Source: Monodelphis domestica (taxonomy: Eukaryota; Chordata; Mammalia; Didelphimorphia; Didelphidae). Taken from it: 64,000 bases of DNA. Location of the stretch: assembly GCF_027887165.1 (NCBI RefSeq), contig NC_077233.1:179575207-179639206 (forward strand), in the 5' to 3' direction. Shown here in pieces: positions 35,150-47,238 of this stretch; the stretch's first letter is position 1, and each line of letters begins with the position of its first letter. The position numbers were made by a program, and so were the translations under genes. Below the pieces are notes generated by a model. It was given only the letters and a program-made list of their open reading frames with translations, searched no databases and had not been told where the DNA came from.

Positions 35150-35545
35150 ACAATTTGAAGGATATATTCATGTAGTATTCATGGGTGGACCATGACAAAA
35201 AATGGCCATACTGCCTAAATTAGTTTGCAGATTTAATGCTATATCAAAATATTAATAGGATATTTTACAGAGCTAGACAAAATATTTATTTGAAGATACA
35301 AAAGATCTAGATTCCCAAAGGAAACAATGAAAAAGAACTATGAGTAAAGGGGAAATAGCACTTCCAGACTTCAAATTATACTATAAAGCAGAAATCATCA
35401 AAACTGCAGCACTAAACTTTTAGACATGGCTTAGATAGAAATGTATTTTACTTGCCTATACATAGCTCTTGTTTTCTTTTTCAGTGGGAGGTAGGAAGGT
35501 GGGAGAGAGAAAAATAAATGTTTGTTCATTAAAAAATAATTTTTA
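35150..35545 (+). repeat. L1 ORF2 and 3' end fragment
   Basis: Frames read LPKLVCRFNA-like and IALPDFKLYYKAEIIKT, typical of L1 ORF2 near its end. Then comes gggaggtaggaaggtggg, an L1 3' end and an A-rich tail. Confidence 0.7.
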
Positions 35546-35599
35546 AAATAACTGTACTGATTTTTTAAGATCATTTTAATTGATATGATAAGGAAGAAT

Positions 35600-36010
35600 C
35601 AGAAACAATTTAATTCAAGCCAACAGTTTGTATTACATGCAAGAATTAAAAAATAAAGTAATACTTGCCTTCATGGAACTTATATTCTACTGGAGATTGA
35701 GAAATAAAGCAAGTATTTAGAACATGTTTACAGATATGCATGTACAAAGTAACTTTTAAAAGATTAGAGCACTAAACAGGGATATGAGGAAAGACTTAAG
35801 TATAGAGTTGACAACTGAGTTGTGTCTTGAAGGAAAGTAAGGATTCCAATGGATCACAGACATGGGATACCATTTATGGAAAGGCAGGAGATAGCATTGT
35901 GTTAAAGGGATAACTAGCTGTCCCAATGGGCAAGAACAGAGTAAAAAAGAGAGGGAATGATTGCAGTAAGACTAGAATGGTAAATGAGGACCTAGACTAT
36001 AAATGATCAA
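35600..36010 (-). repeat. L2 LINE 3' region
   Basis: Antisense L2: tgtgtcttgaaggaaagtaagg, catgggataccatttatgg and gactagaatggtaaatgagg. Confidence 0.55.
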
Positions 36011-36019
36011 CAATACCGG

Positions 36020-36217
36020 GCTGAGGTGTTGTTCTGTCTTACAATAGATAGGAGTATTGATTCCAAAGCAGAAGACTAGCAAGGGCTAGGCAGTTAATGT
36101 TAAGTAACCTTCCTAGGATCATAAACACAGCTAGGAAGTGTCTGAGGCCAGATTTGAACCTAAATACTCCTGAATCAAGACCTGGTTCTCTCTTCACTGA
36201 GCCACCAAACTGTTCCT
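36020..36217 (-). repeat. Marsupial tRNA-SINE inside L2
   Basis: Antisense copy: gattccaaagcagaagac, gctaggaagtgtctgaggcc and tcttcactgagccaccaaac. Confidence 0.8.
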
Positions 36218-36225
36218 ATAAAATA

Positions 36226-36390
36226 GATTCTTAACCTGGGATCTGTGAACTTGCTCTTTTTAGAAATATTTTGGTAACTATTTCAATATAATTGGTATTC
36301 TTTGTAATACTCAGTATTTTATGCATTTAAACACCTTGTTCTTCCCCAGACTATCAAAGGTTCCATCCCACACACACATGATTAAGAAAC
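36226..36390. repeat. Nonautonomous hAT-type element
   Basis: Begins gattcttaacctgggatctg and ends with a facing gattaagaaacc. Its interior (attttggtaactatttcaat) matches a mammal-wide nonautonomous hAT pattern that I remember but cannot name. Confidence 0.5.
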
Positions 36391-36399
36391 CTTGTCTTA

Positions 36400-36665
36400 G
36401 GGGAAGGAGATTGATAAAGGCTCCTGTAGAAGGTTGCATTTGAGATGGGTCTTGAAGCCAGGCATGGAGGAAAGAGAGAGAATTTTGTGTTAGGGAAATA
36501 GCTAGGCAGTTTGGCAGGATCAGCGAATACAAAAGATAATAAGATTGTTTAGTTCATGGGCAAGAGGGAGCCACTGAATATTTTTGAGTAAGAAAGTGAC
36601 TTGGTCAGATTTGTGTTCTAAGGATATTAAATGAACTGATTATAAAGGAGGAATTGAAAAGGAAA
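36400..36665 (-). repeat. L2 LINE 3' region
   Basis: Antisense L2: gatgggtcttgaagccaggc, gagccactgaatatttttg and aagtgacttggtcagatttg. Confidence 0.6.
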
Positions 36666-36705
36666 AGATTGGAAGGATGGAGTCCAATTTGAAAGCTATA
36701 ACAAT

Positions 36706-36847
36706 AAGGGACAGCTAGGTAGTTCAGTGGATAGACAGCCAGATTTGGAATTGGGAAGACCTAAATTCAAATATGACCTCTTAACCTCAGTTGTGTAGCC
36801 CTCCTTACTGCTCTTCTGTCTTGGAACTGATGCTTGGTATTGAGGAT
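36706..36847 (+). repeat. Marsupial tRNA-SINE, internally deleted
   Basis: Head gggacagctaggtagttcag. The middle is shortened compared with other copies, and it ends in ggaactgatgcttggtattg. Confidence 0.75.
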
Positions 36848-36849
36848 TA

Positions 36850-37190
36850 AATGAGTCATGTAGAAAAAGAATGCTATCCACCTCTAAAGAAAGAACAGTT
36901 GGAGTAGAAATGCAGAAGAAAACATGATTTATCACTTGTTTATCTGGATATATAACTTGGGGTTTGGGTTTTATACGATTATTCTTATAAAAATGAATAA
37001 TGTGAAAATGGGTTTTGGGTGATAATACATGTATAACCCAGTGGAATTGCTCATCAGCTCCAGGAGTGAGGAGGGAAGAGGGGAGGGAAGAGAGCATGAA
37101 TCATGAAACTTTAGAAAACTTATGTGTAATTTTTTTTACTGGAATAAAATAAGGAAAAAATAAAAATGAATAAAAGTAAAAATAAATAAA
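36850..37190 (+). repeat. L1 3' UTR fragment
   Basis: gaatgctatccacctctaaag, ggtttgggttttatacg and ataacccagtggaattgctc are the sense form of the L1 end seen reversed at 30341. An A-rich tail follows. Confidence 0.65.
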
Positions 37191-37554
37191 TGAGTTATAT
37201 AAGTTTGGGGAGGAAGGGAGGTAGTCCATGGATACATAGAATCATAGATTTTTAGAGCCAGATAGACCTTACAGGACCTCTAATCCACCAATAAGGAAAA
37301 TGAGGATCAGATGGAGGATTTGAACACAGCCTCTGACTCCAGAGCCTGTGTTCTTTCCATTGTCCTTTGCTGGGAGAAAAATGCTGTATCTTTCCTCCAT
37401 TCAATTGTTTAGCCTACTAGATAATTAATGGATCAATATTCCAGTAATTAGTCATGTAGACTGCATGCTATCCTTCCATTGAAAAGCTATCACTATTTCT
37501 AACCTTAGGCATTAGAAAAGCCAGTTTTGCTCCTTGTAGTTTTATTTTATTAAA

Positions 37555-38020
37555 GTGTTTTTCCCCCCTTCGGATCACACGATGATTCAATTTTCAATAA
37601 TCATTTCCCAACATTTTTGCCATCCATGTTCTCTCCCTTCCTCCCATCGCTCCTCCCTCCCCCAAATGGCAAGTCATATGATTTAGATTATACATGATGT
37701 TATAAAAGAAGGAACATATCACTTACACTAGAGAAAAATTCACGGAGGAAATAAAGTTTAGAATGATGTGCATTCGGGCTCTTGTCAGTTCTTTCTATAG
37801 CAATTGATCGCCTTTTTTGTCTTAATTCCCCCAGAGTTGTCCTGGATCCTTGCATTGTTGATAATAGCAAAGTCATTCACAGCTGATCATCCTACACTTT
37901 TGTTGTTGTTGTGTATAACATCCTCCGGGGTTCTTCTCACTTCGTTTTGCAGCCCTTCCTTCCTTGTAGCTTCAGATTCAGGTCCAAGTTGCCCTTATCT
38001 GAGTTCCTGGGCGCTGTCCA
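37555..38020 (-). repeat. L1 3' end, reverse
   Basis: Antisense L1: caatttttcaataatcatttccc-like start, cacggaggaaataaagtttag, cagagttgtcctggatcc and cttctcacttcgttttgcag. Confidence 0.7.
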
Positions 38021-38899
38021 CTGTCCTGAAGGTTATCTGCTCCTCATTTAAGCCTAGAGCACTTGGGAAGTGGGGGTTGTTGAAAAGACCACCCCAAATT
38101 ATTCAATGAGGTTCTTATGGATCTCAAGGTGTGTTTTAAATGATCTACCTATTATTTCTTGGACACCAGTGCCTGGCACATCATAGACAATAAATAATTT
38201 TTGACAAACCTTATCCTACCCCATAAACACATACACACACAACCATCATCAACACCATCACTATGATGTCTTTCTCAGATTCAACCCTGGGCAAAAAATG
38301 TAAAGTGGAGCTTCGTTTTGTGTCTCCCTCCATCTCTTTTGGGCCCTTTATTGGCCAGTGGTTTCCCAGGCATCCCCAGTTTGTCTCCGCACTGGGACCT
38401 AAATCCCCTGGGCAGAGCATCATGATCAGCACCTTTCTTGATTCCTCCCTTCCCTCACTCTTATCTGGCTCTCACTCCTAGGTGATAACATCAATGATCT
38501 TCTAATTCTTTCTGAAGCCCATTTAAATGCTAATCAACTGACCGAGGAGTTAAGCATTATTATGTGTGACATACTGTGCTTGGCACCTGTAAAGATAAAA
38601 AGGAAACCTCCTGCCCTCTAGGAGCATGCATCCTAAGGAAGGACAATGCATGATCTCCTCAGGCAGCAACTACCCTTTAACAGGACCTTCAAAGCCTTAG
38701 AAGTGAGCATTTTCTCGAGATTTCAGTCAGTAGTAGGGACTATGGGAGAGGAATTTGGAATCATTTCATCATCCCTCAAGACACACCAGGTATAGGCGAC
38801 TGCCCAATTTGCCTATGGCTAAGGCTGACCACACCTTTATAGTCTTTGTCTTTATTTATGGAAGCGGAAGTCCTGCTTCAAACAGTATATTGGAAATTA

Positions 38900-39120
38900 C
38901 TGTGTTTTATCATTTATAATAAATATAATACAATGATCTCTTTTGACCCTCACAACAACTTTGATGTAGGTCCTATTATTGCCTCCATTTTATAGTTGAG
39001 AAAACAGGGGCAAAAAGAAGTTAAGTGACTTGTCCAGGATCACACAGCTAGTATATTTGAACTAGCAACCTGACTCCAAACACAACCCTCTGTCCACTGA
39101 ATCACTTTGCTGTCCCTAAA
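38900..39120 (-). repeat. MIR/CORE-SINE
   Basis: Antisense MIR-like: cctcacaacaactttgatg, aaacaggggcaaaaagaag, ttaagtgacttgtccagg and cacacagctagta. Confidence 0.65.
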
Positions 39121-40155
39121 TATTATCTTATATCTTAAAATTATTTTGCCCGCAGTTTGATGTTGAGCAAGTTTCTTCATGTCTCTGAGTTTCTGCATCT
39201 CTAAAATGAGCATATTAATGCCAGTCTTATCTACATAAGAGGGCTATGAGGACCAAATAGGAATATAAAATCACCTTGAAGACCATATAGCTGATGCCCA
39301 GTATAGAATATCACAGATTCAGTACCAATCATTGGTCATTGATCAACAATACAGATTTTGCCGTTTATGCTTGACTAATGCTGCACTTTATGTTTAACTA
39401 GTGCTAACTGGTGAGAAGTGCAAGATCTCAGAGAATGAGGGTCCTGCTCCTATTAATGTGTCAGCACCCATCCGAATTCTTAGAGCATAAGTTCTAGTAG
39501 GTTCCATCCAACTGCAAAGGCATCAAATGCACTGTGGCTACATCATTGGCAGACCAGTCTAGCTCCGTATGAAGAGATGTCATCAGAAGCTGAGCCTTGG
39601 GCTTGGGACGCTTCACCTTGTTTGTTCCACAGAGCCTTTTGGCCATCTGATAAAACCTACGAGTCCCTCCTCACAATCATGTTTTTAAATAATCATAAGA
39701 AATGCTGGATTTCAATTGTTGCTATTGTCCAGTCATGTCTAATTCTCTGTGACCCTATTTGGGGTTACTGTAGTGTCTCCTCTACTTTCTCACAATACTT
39801 TTCTGACTTCAAATTAGTTTATACATATCCAGCTTGTATTCCCACAGATTACAATAACCAGCCCATTAAATAGAAGCCTTGTTCAGTGCTCTCAAAGATA
39901 ACCCAGTAGACTATAGGATTTCAGAGCTTTCTGTCAGTAGTTTATCTCTTTTTGCTTGCATTTTTTGGTTGTTTTTTTTTTACTAAACCCTTTTTGTAGC
40001 CAAGAATAGAATTGGCTGAAGATGTTTAATCCTAAAAAACTGAGGGAATGTGTAGTTTAAGTTGTGATGGCTTTTAAAAAAAATCAATGTTAAGTTAACA
40101 TAATTCATCTTGTTTTTTTAAAACAAAAACATTTAAATTTCTTTTCTTCTTCTTT
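39120..40155. other. Intergenic DNA with no recognised gene
   Basis: Mixed sequence with a possible long-form SINE remnant near 39715-39780 (tccagtcatgtctaattctctgtg). No exon recognised. Confidence 0.35.
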
Positions 40156-40363
40156 TTTAAACCCTTACCTTCCATCGTGGAAGTTACCTTCCATCAATAC
40201 TGTGTATTGGTTCCAAGACAGAAAAGTGGTGAGGATTAGACAATGGGGGTTAAGTGACTTGCCCAGGGTCACACAGCTGTTAAGTCTCTGAGGTCAGATT
40301 TGAACCTGGGACTTCCAGTCTCTAGGCCTGACTCTCCATCCACTGAGCTACCCAGCTTCCCCC
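40156..40363 (-). repeat. Marsupial tRNA-SINE with internal duplication
   Basis: Antisense full-length copy. A short unit ttaccttccatc is present twice near 40164-40195, a private duplication in this copy. Confidence 0.85.
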
Positions 40364-40434
40364 TTGTTGTCCAGTTTGAATAGACTGTTAAAAATGAAGA
40401 TCGGTGCCATATAAAGACTGGGTTTGTGTCAGAC

Positions 40435-40665
40435 TCAGGAAAAAAGGAGTTCAAGTTAGAGAACGAGATTTAGATTTGATGTTGGGGAAAACTGCCAAAC
40501 GAATAGATTTCTCCAGAACTGGAAAGCTCCGCCTGGGGAGGTGGAGGGTTACTCCTCACCTTAAGCCAAGACTTGTAGGGGATGGTATAGATGGGATTCT
40601 GAAGCCACTAAGATTTGCCTTGGCAGCTTCTAAAGTTTCTTTCTACTCTGAGATTCTGTGTAGTT
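40435..40665 (+). repeat. CR1/L3 LINE 3' end
   Basis: gagatttagatttgatgttgg, gcctggggaggtggagggtt and the terminal ctactctgagattctgtg match the amniote CR1/L3 3' end in sense orientation. Confidence 0.6.
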
Positions 40666-41230
40666 ACATGAGTCAGTCATTCAGTCAATAAGCATTTGCT
40701 AAGCATCTCCTCTGTGCCGGACACTGTACTCAGCACTGGAACATGGATGCCCCAGGGATTTTGTTAGTGCCACAAGGTAGATGAAAGGTCATTTGTACGC
40801 CTTAATCATATAATTATGGTTTCATCCCATTAAGTTGAGCACCGTCATCCTACCAGGGTGGAAACAAAGGCTCAGAACATTTTAATGACTTGCCCAAGGT
40901 CACACACTAAAAATGTGAAGAGCAGAATTGGAACCCAGGACCTCCGACTGCCCAGCTGATCTTTTTTAAACAACTATATCCTACTGTTTCCCTGACAGAG
41001 ATGCCAAGTCTTCTCCTGAACCTGCCACCAACTCACTGTTTGATCTTGGATGTGCCTCCATTTATCTAGACGGGAACTGGAGGAGATACCTGTTTCTATG
41101 ACTTTAAGAACTACTAGCTGGCTATTTGATCTCTGGCTATTTGGCAGGGAAAACACTGCAAAAAAAAAAAATAAGTTTTTCCCGGAAAACAATGAATGTC
41201 CTTCCACGACGGGCCTCTAGATCATCCTTA

Positions 41231-41245
41231 CCACTAGGTGGCGAT
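41231..41245 (+). promoter_or_regulatory. CTCF-like motif, forward
   Basis: CCACTAGGTGGCGAT fits the CTCF core on the + strand, with one late mismatch. It lies in non-repetitive, CpG-richer DNA about 9 kb beyond METTL22. Confidence 0.5.
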
Positions 41246-41846
41246 ACAGCCTCAGGAATCAGGAGTGAACGCCTTTGTGGAACGTCCTCTCCCCCTGGGT
41301 CACTCACCGTACCTTTTACCCTCTCTGCCGTCCTTTCCTCTCATAGCATAAATCCCCCTGTGAGGGCTCATCGTGTAGGACTGTCTATCAGAGTCTCATA
41401 GAATTTTTCAGATACTCTGCTAGGTCTGAGAACTGGAAGCGACCCCGGCGATCTTGGCATCTAATCCCCTCCTATTAGGGAAAACCGTGGCAGAGACGGC
41501 GGACAGACGGGAAAAAGAGGAAGGGGAGAAAAGAAAATGGGAAACGTCTGGTCTGAGTTAGCACGGTGATTTAGTGGGGAAATTGGAAGCCAGGGCGCCT
41601 GCCACGGAGTGGAGAAGGGGATAAAAGGCTAGACTGCACAGCAGACGTTTCCGACCCTGACCCTGACGCTCTGTGTGATCCTGGATACGTAACTTCACTT
41701 CTCCGGGCCTCGGCGTCTTCATTTGTAAAATAAAGGCATTGTTTTCGATGGATTTCGAGGTCACTAAATATATTAGGCTATACTATAGGATGTGTATTAA
41801 ATGGATCATCCTAGGACTGCCGATCCGTTCAATGTAGTGAGTTGCC

Positions 41847-41861
41847 AGCGCCCTCTGCTGG
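41847..41861 (-). promoter_or_regulatory. CTCF-like motif, reverse
   Basis: On the minus strand this reads CCAGCAGAGGGCGCT, a full match to the CTCF core consensus. It faces the forward motif at 41231, so the pair is convergent about 600 bp apart. Confidence 0.55.
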
Positions 41862-42395
41862 TTTTCTGCCTCTTCTCCCGCGCTGCTTCCTGCGATGAAC
41901 TCGAGACTGATTCTGAAAGATCCAGACTTTGCCCTTTCTTCACCACGTGTGCTTGTTCTGTCACCCCTCCCCCCACCCTCTCCCCAGGTCCAATGTTACA
42001 ACTTTGCGTTCTGATCTTGGCTCCTGGCTGCTCCTTTACTTTGAGAGTTCGGCTTGTTGTTCTGGACCCTAGAAAATACTCCAGTTTCAATTAGCCCCAG
42101 TGTAGTTCCTCAAGAAGGGCAAGAGGCAGTAGAGTGGAGGAGACACGTAGGGCTGGGAGCCATCCTTGCTTTGAAATTTATTATGGATGTGTATAAGAGT
42201 AAATAGCCCTATAATCATCAATTTCTTCCTCTATAAAATGGATATTCTCATGCTTAGCCTGCCCAAGGAAGTGAAAAACAGAAAGATCTCCAACAAAGAA
42301 CTAAAACTAAAATCGTTGCCTGTCAATGGAAGAATGACTAAATAAATTGTGGCATGAGTCAATCAGTAAACATTATTAAGAACCTACTATGTTCT

Positions 42396-42540
42396 GGTCT
42401 CAGACACTTCCAGCTGTGTGACCCTGGACAAGTCATTTACCCCCATTGCCTAACCCTTACCATTCTTCTGCCTTGTAACCAATACACACTCCAAGACAGA
42501 AGGTAAGGGTTTAAAAAAACAAAAACAAAACAAAACAAAG
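42396..42540 (+). repeat. 5'-truncated tRNA-SINE
   Basis: ctcagacacttccagctgtg, cattgcctaacccttacc and an (A)nC-rich tail. Confidence 0.85.
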
Positions 42541-42544
42541 CCTA

Positions 42545-43490
42545 TGTGCCAGAGGAAGAAAGGTGAAAGACAATCCCACCCTTCCAGGAAGCTCACAGTC
42601 TGATGAGGGAGACAAGATATGCAAACAAGCTCTACACAGGATAAACTGGAAATAGTTGCATGAAAACAATAAAAATAAGAATGATAGGGAAAGGCTTCCT
42701 GCAGGAGGAATTTTAGCTGAAACTTGAAGAAAGCCAGGAGGGGGCAGTGAAAGCACCAGACCTAGTGTCAGGAGATCCTGGGTTCCAATTTGACCTCAAA
42801 CACTTCCCAGCTGTGTGACCCTGGACAAGTCACTTAACCCTCATTGCCTAGCTCTTACCATTCTTCTGCCTTGGAGCCAATACATAATGTTTATTCCAAG
42901 ATGGAAGATAAGTATTTTTTTTAAATCAAGAAAACTTGGAGACAAGGATGATAGGAAGAATTCCAGGAATGGGGCACAGCCAGCAAAAATGCTCCACATC
43001 AGGAGATGGAGTAGCCTGTTTGACAATAGCAAGGAGACCAGTATTACAGGATCACAGACTAGGCAAGGGGCAATGGCAAGGAGGGTGCAAGGTGGAAAAT
43101 ATAGGAAGACTGAAAAGGTAAGAGGCAACTTTATGAAGGACGGTGAACTCCATACACAGGATTTTATATTTGAACTTAGAAATGATAAGGAACTACAGAA
43201 GCCCAAAGAGAGGGACCTGTCGTGGTCAGATTTCTGCTTTAGGAATGTCACTTTGACAGTGGAGCAGAAGATGGACTGGAGTGGGAGGACATTTCCTGCA
43301 GGGAGATTGACCAACAAGTGATTGTCATTGTGCCGGCGCGTAACGGCGAAGGCCTGCACCAAGATGTGGTAGTTTTCAAGGAAAGAAGGGGCCAGAGGAG
43401 ATAGATGGAAATAGTGTTTCAAGGATGACCACCAGGGATTCAAAATCACTGATACAAGGAAGGTATCACTTGAAGGTGGGAGGAGTTTGT
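42545..43490 (-). repeat. L2 LINE 3' region, interrupted by a SINE
   Basis: Antisense L2 pieces on both sides of the SINE at 42738-42925: aggcttcctgcaggagg, cagacacaggatt-like blocks, ggtcagatttctgctttagg and gaagatggactggagtggg. The open frames crossing this region are not genes. Confidence 0.65.
42738..42925 (+). repeat. Marsupial tRNA-SINE inside L2
   Basis: gatcctgggttccaatttgac, cttcccagctgtgtgaccc and ccttggagccaatacataatg, with a damaged head. Confidence 0.85.
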
Positions 43491-43561
43491 TAATCACTGA
43501 GAAAAGAGTTTATATAGATTTTCATTTTCCATAGGAGTTTGAATAAATTTAATAGAATATG

Positions 43562-43780
43562 AGGTGGGGTAGCTAGTAGGATCAGCAGATTGAGAGTCAA
43601 GTCTAGAAACGGGAGATCCTAGGTTCAAATTCCTAGGTTCAAAGCTGGCCTCAGAAACTTCCTATCTGTGTGACCCTGGACAAGTCACTTAACCCCCATT
43701 GCCTAGCCCTTACCACTTTTCTGCCTTGGAATCAATACACAATATTAATTCTAAGGCATAAAGTAAGAGTTTTAAAAGAA
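43562..43780 (+). repeat. Marsupial tRNA-SINE with a duplicated box-B segment
   Basis: Head ggtagctagtaggatcag. The box-B segment is doubled: cctaggttcaaa occurs twice (43618-43643). Tail ttctaaggcataaagtaag. Confidence 0.85.
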
Positions 43781-43789
43781 ATAAAGAAT

Positions 43790-45130
43790 TTGAAGATTTC
43801 CCCCTCCCAAAAAAGGAAAATAAATATGAGCTTATGCAAAATGAAAACAGAACCAATGAAACAATACATACAATAGGAAGGACAAAAATAATAAGAATTC
43901 TGTGTACTAGTAATAAAATAGCTAAAATGTATTGTGTTTTAAGAACTGAAATGTACTTTATATGTGTTATCTCATTATAATGACCAAGAAGCTTGACTTT
44001 GGAGAAGATTTGAAAAAATGTATATTATCCCTTCCTTCTTTACAGAGGAGGGAACTATGAGTAGGGAGTTTCACATTGTCAGATTTAGCGAATATGTTGG
44101 CAGTTTTGATGGACTGTTTTTTTTTTCTTTTCCTTTTATATTCTGTTATAGGGGATGGCTCACCAGATGGCCAGGAAAAGAATATACTCAGACGTGAACA
44201 TGAGATAAAAAAAAATCAATAAAAAAGTTTTTTATCTTTAATGTAGTAGAGAAATATGTGTTTTCTTTCTTTTCTTTCTGACAGTTGTGGTAAGGTAGTT
44301 TTTACATTGCTATGTAGGATTGGGTAGAGTAAACGGTCCATGGAATCTTTTCTGAAATGTGCCATGAATCCAAAAAGTTAGAGAAAAAGTGATCCAGAAT
44401 AGATGAAACCTATTGATTGCTTCACCATCTATGTGATTTACTGCTTTTGGTTTCAGTCTTCCTTTATTCCATCCTTTCATCATTCTCATAGAGAGACTGT
44501 AAAATAATAGCATTAATCTTCTTCAATGAGTGAGGCCAAGGGATGTTATCAATGGCCAGGCATCAAATGGGGGACAGATCTATCCCACAAGGATAAGGAT
44601 ATCCTCCAATATAGACAAAGTTGCTAATAAAATATAGTAGAGGATAGGAGACAAAAATCCAAAGTGGCCCTACAAATGGAAGAAATGGTCTTACAGCCAC
44701 AAATGAGAATAATAAGTCTGGGGACAAGCACACAATGGCTCTTTTAAGGACCTACAGTCAAAATAAAAATGATGAATAAAGTGATCAGAAAGTCATTTAT
44801 AATTATAATTGCCTTCAAAATGAATATAGGTTTGCTTTGAAACATACATGATTTTATTGATGTGAATGAATTGCAATATATCTATAATTTCTAAGTTTCT
44901 GTGATCATAAAAAATTATCACCTGGTGACCAGCTGTCTGGTGGTGAGCTTTTCTCCATTTCACTAAGCTGATTGCCAGATGACAGCTACTCTGTTGCCAG
45001 ACCAGTATTGCAAAGACTTTCTCATTTATAACAACATGAATCTGCATTGGGAATCTTGTGCTAAGATACATAAAAATAACATAAACTTGAAATTAATCTT
45101 TCTAATATGTGTTCTGTATTCATCAGATTT
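43790..45130. other. Intergenic DNA with no recognised gene
   Basis: Contains a possible decayed MIR near 43960-44070. The rest is AT-rich with no exon or family I recognise. Confidence 0.35.
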
Positions 45131-45139
45131 TCAATATAA

Positions 45140-45400
45140 TGATATAATTATACCCAGTTTGTATACTCATACTTGGACAGGGTCCAGAAGAGAGTAACTC
45201 AAATAAACAAAGAATGGAAGATTTGGCTCTATGACAAAGAGATTAAGAGAGAAGAGTTTTCTTGGCCCAAAAAAAAATAAGAATGAAAGGCATGGTGACA
45301 ACATAGTGGTATATGAAGAGGACAGTTTTTAGAATGATTATCATATATGTTCATAGAAAAAATGAGCTGGAAGAGTAAAACAAGTTTTGAATATACTGGA
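45140..45400 (+). repeat. Possible CR1/L3 LINE fragment
   Basis: acagggtccagaagagagtaac and a following purine-rich stretch resemble the CR1/L3 3' region in sense orientation. Confidence 0.4.
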
Positions 45401-45869
45401 GTTACAGAATTCTATTATCTATACATCTATTGTTGTGTTTTAATTTCATGATGGTCAAAGGATGGCTGAAAACAGCTAGAATGGGTGCTAGATAGAGGAT
45501 GTGGAATTCTAAATTTGATCATAGAATAGACAAGAGCCATAAGGCTTAAATATTTAGAATTAAAAAATCATAGAAAGAAGAAACCTTAGAGAATATTTCA
45601 TCCAACTCCCTCATTTGCAAATAATAAAACAGAGAATTAATGATATGGTCAAATTCATGCTTAAGGAAAATCATTTTGGCAGTAGTGTGAAGGATAGATT
45701 AGAGTGGGGAAAGATTTAAATTTAAATAACCTAGGTGAGAGATAATAAAGGTCAAATTAAGGTGATACTTGTGTGATAGATATTATCAGAGACTTATCTA
45801 AAGTCACAACACAAGGCAAGTAGTCAACTGAACCAGGTAGTAAACCAGAATCTGCTGAGTAAGAGGCAA

Positions 45870-46075
45870 GAAAGAATTGTGGGAAAGAACACTGGATTTA
45901 AAGTCAGAAGACTTGGGTTCAAATCCCACTTCTATCTCTTACTACTTAGGTGAGCTTGTGTGTAAGTGACAATCTATTCTTGGCCTCAGTTTTCTCATCT
46001 GTAAAATAAAAGTTTTGGACTAGCTATCAATACTCTAATGCTCTTTCTGGCTCTAAATCTATGATCCTGAATCCA
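45870..46075 (+). repeat. MIR/CORE-SINE-type element
   Basis: cttgggttcaaatcccac, ctcagttttctcatctgta and the tail ctggctctaaatctatgatc. Confidence 0.65.
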
Positions 46076-46967
46076 GTATTCCTTCCCTTATACCAAGAGA
46101 ATCAAAGAGTAAAAGAATACTAAAACTAGAAGGAATCTCAGATTATGGGAATCTAAGTTCTTCCTTTTACAGATAAAAGATTTACCTTCCTACTTCTAAT
46201 AAAGTTATTTTCTTTTTAAAATTCTTCTCCTCCTCCATTGTGTTTTGTAAAATTGCTTCTCTATTTCTGTATTATCTTCTATATGAGAAATTCCCTATGG
46301 GAAAAGTCCATGCATAGAAATTAGTTCTGATATAGCATCATAGTTATCTGGGTATCTGATGAGTATCTGGGTATCTGTGTCATTATTTGACACAGATAGA
46401 TTGTCTGGGAAGAAGTCACTCTCCTCTGACTCCTACTTATAGGATAGTAATATTTGTCACAAAGTAACAGTTTAATGAATGTTGATGTGAACCCCCCACA
46501 ATTTAACAATTGTTCCTCTCTATCCCACTATAACTTTGTGATTTTGCATCAGTAGAAATACCTTCTCATATACAGAGGGTCCAAGTCAATACTTTTGTTG
46601 CTTCTCATTTGCTTGGAAACTTGGGGCTATTAAATATTTATTGAAGCACCCCCCCCCAAAAGAACTCTTCCTGAATTCAAATCTAGCCTTAAGCACTAGC
46701 TCTATGATTGTGGGCAATTCACTTAACCCTGTTTGCCTTAGTTCCTCATGTCAAAAAAAGTACTTAGATATAATGCTCAGATGAGCATGATGCTAATTAT
46801 GCTAATAAATCTAATTTGTATATATGAACGTTTCCCACAAGGAACTTCTCATGAAGAAGACAATACAGAAGCAGAGAAACAAGCTGTTTTATAAACACAA
46901 TGGAGGAAGACAAAGATTGAAAGAAAAAAACTACTAGAGATTTAGGAAGATGAATTATTAAGTCTGA

Positions 46968-47212
46968 TGAACTGCTAGGTGGCACAGTGGATAAAGTGCT
47001 AGCCATGAGCACAGGAAAACTTATGTTCCTGATTTCAAATCTGGCCTCACACCTTATTAGCTAGGTGACCGGGGGCAAATCATTTAACATTGGTTGCTTC
47101 AGTTTCCTCAGTGGTAAAATGAGCTGGTAAAATGGCAAACCACTCCAATCTCTCTGCCAAGAAAAATTTGAATGAGGTCACAAAAAATCAGACACAACTG
47201 AACAACAACATC
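46968..47212 (+). repeat. Long-form marsupial tRNA-SINE, full length
   Basis: gctaggtggcacagtggataa, then gtttcctcagtggtaaaatg, ggcaaaccactccaatctc, and the end gacacaactgaacaacaaca. Confidence 0.9.
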
Positions 47213-47238
47213 TCTAATATGAGAGAATTACCCTAGAT

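Larger units (their letters stand above)
41160..42110. other. CpG-richer, apparently unique patch
   Basis: More CpG and fewer repeats than its surroundings, with two CTCF-like motifs and a TATA-like gataaaag (about 41621). It lies downstream of METTL22, where mammals usually have ABAT on the same strand. No ABAT coding sequence was recognised, so a distal promoter or insulator is only a suggestion. Confidence 0.4.

Noticed and set aside
36696-37097. 133-aa minus-strand open frame
   Set aside because: It is antisense to a SINE and an L1 3' UTR.
42815-43321. 168-aa plus-strand open frame
   Set aside because: Starts inside a SINE and runs antisense through L2.
42841-43497. 218-aa minus-strand open frame
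   Set aside because: It crosses a SINE and an L2 3' region; no protein family resemblance.
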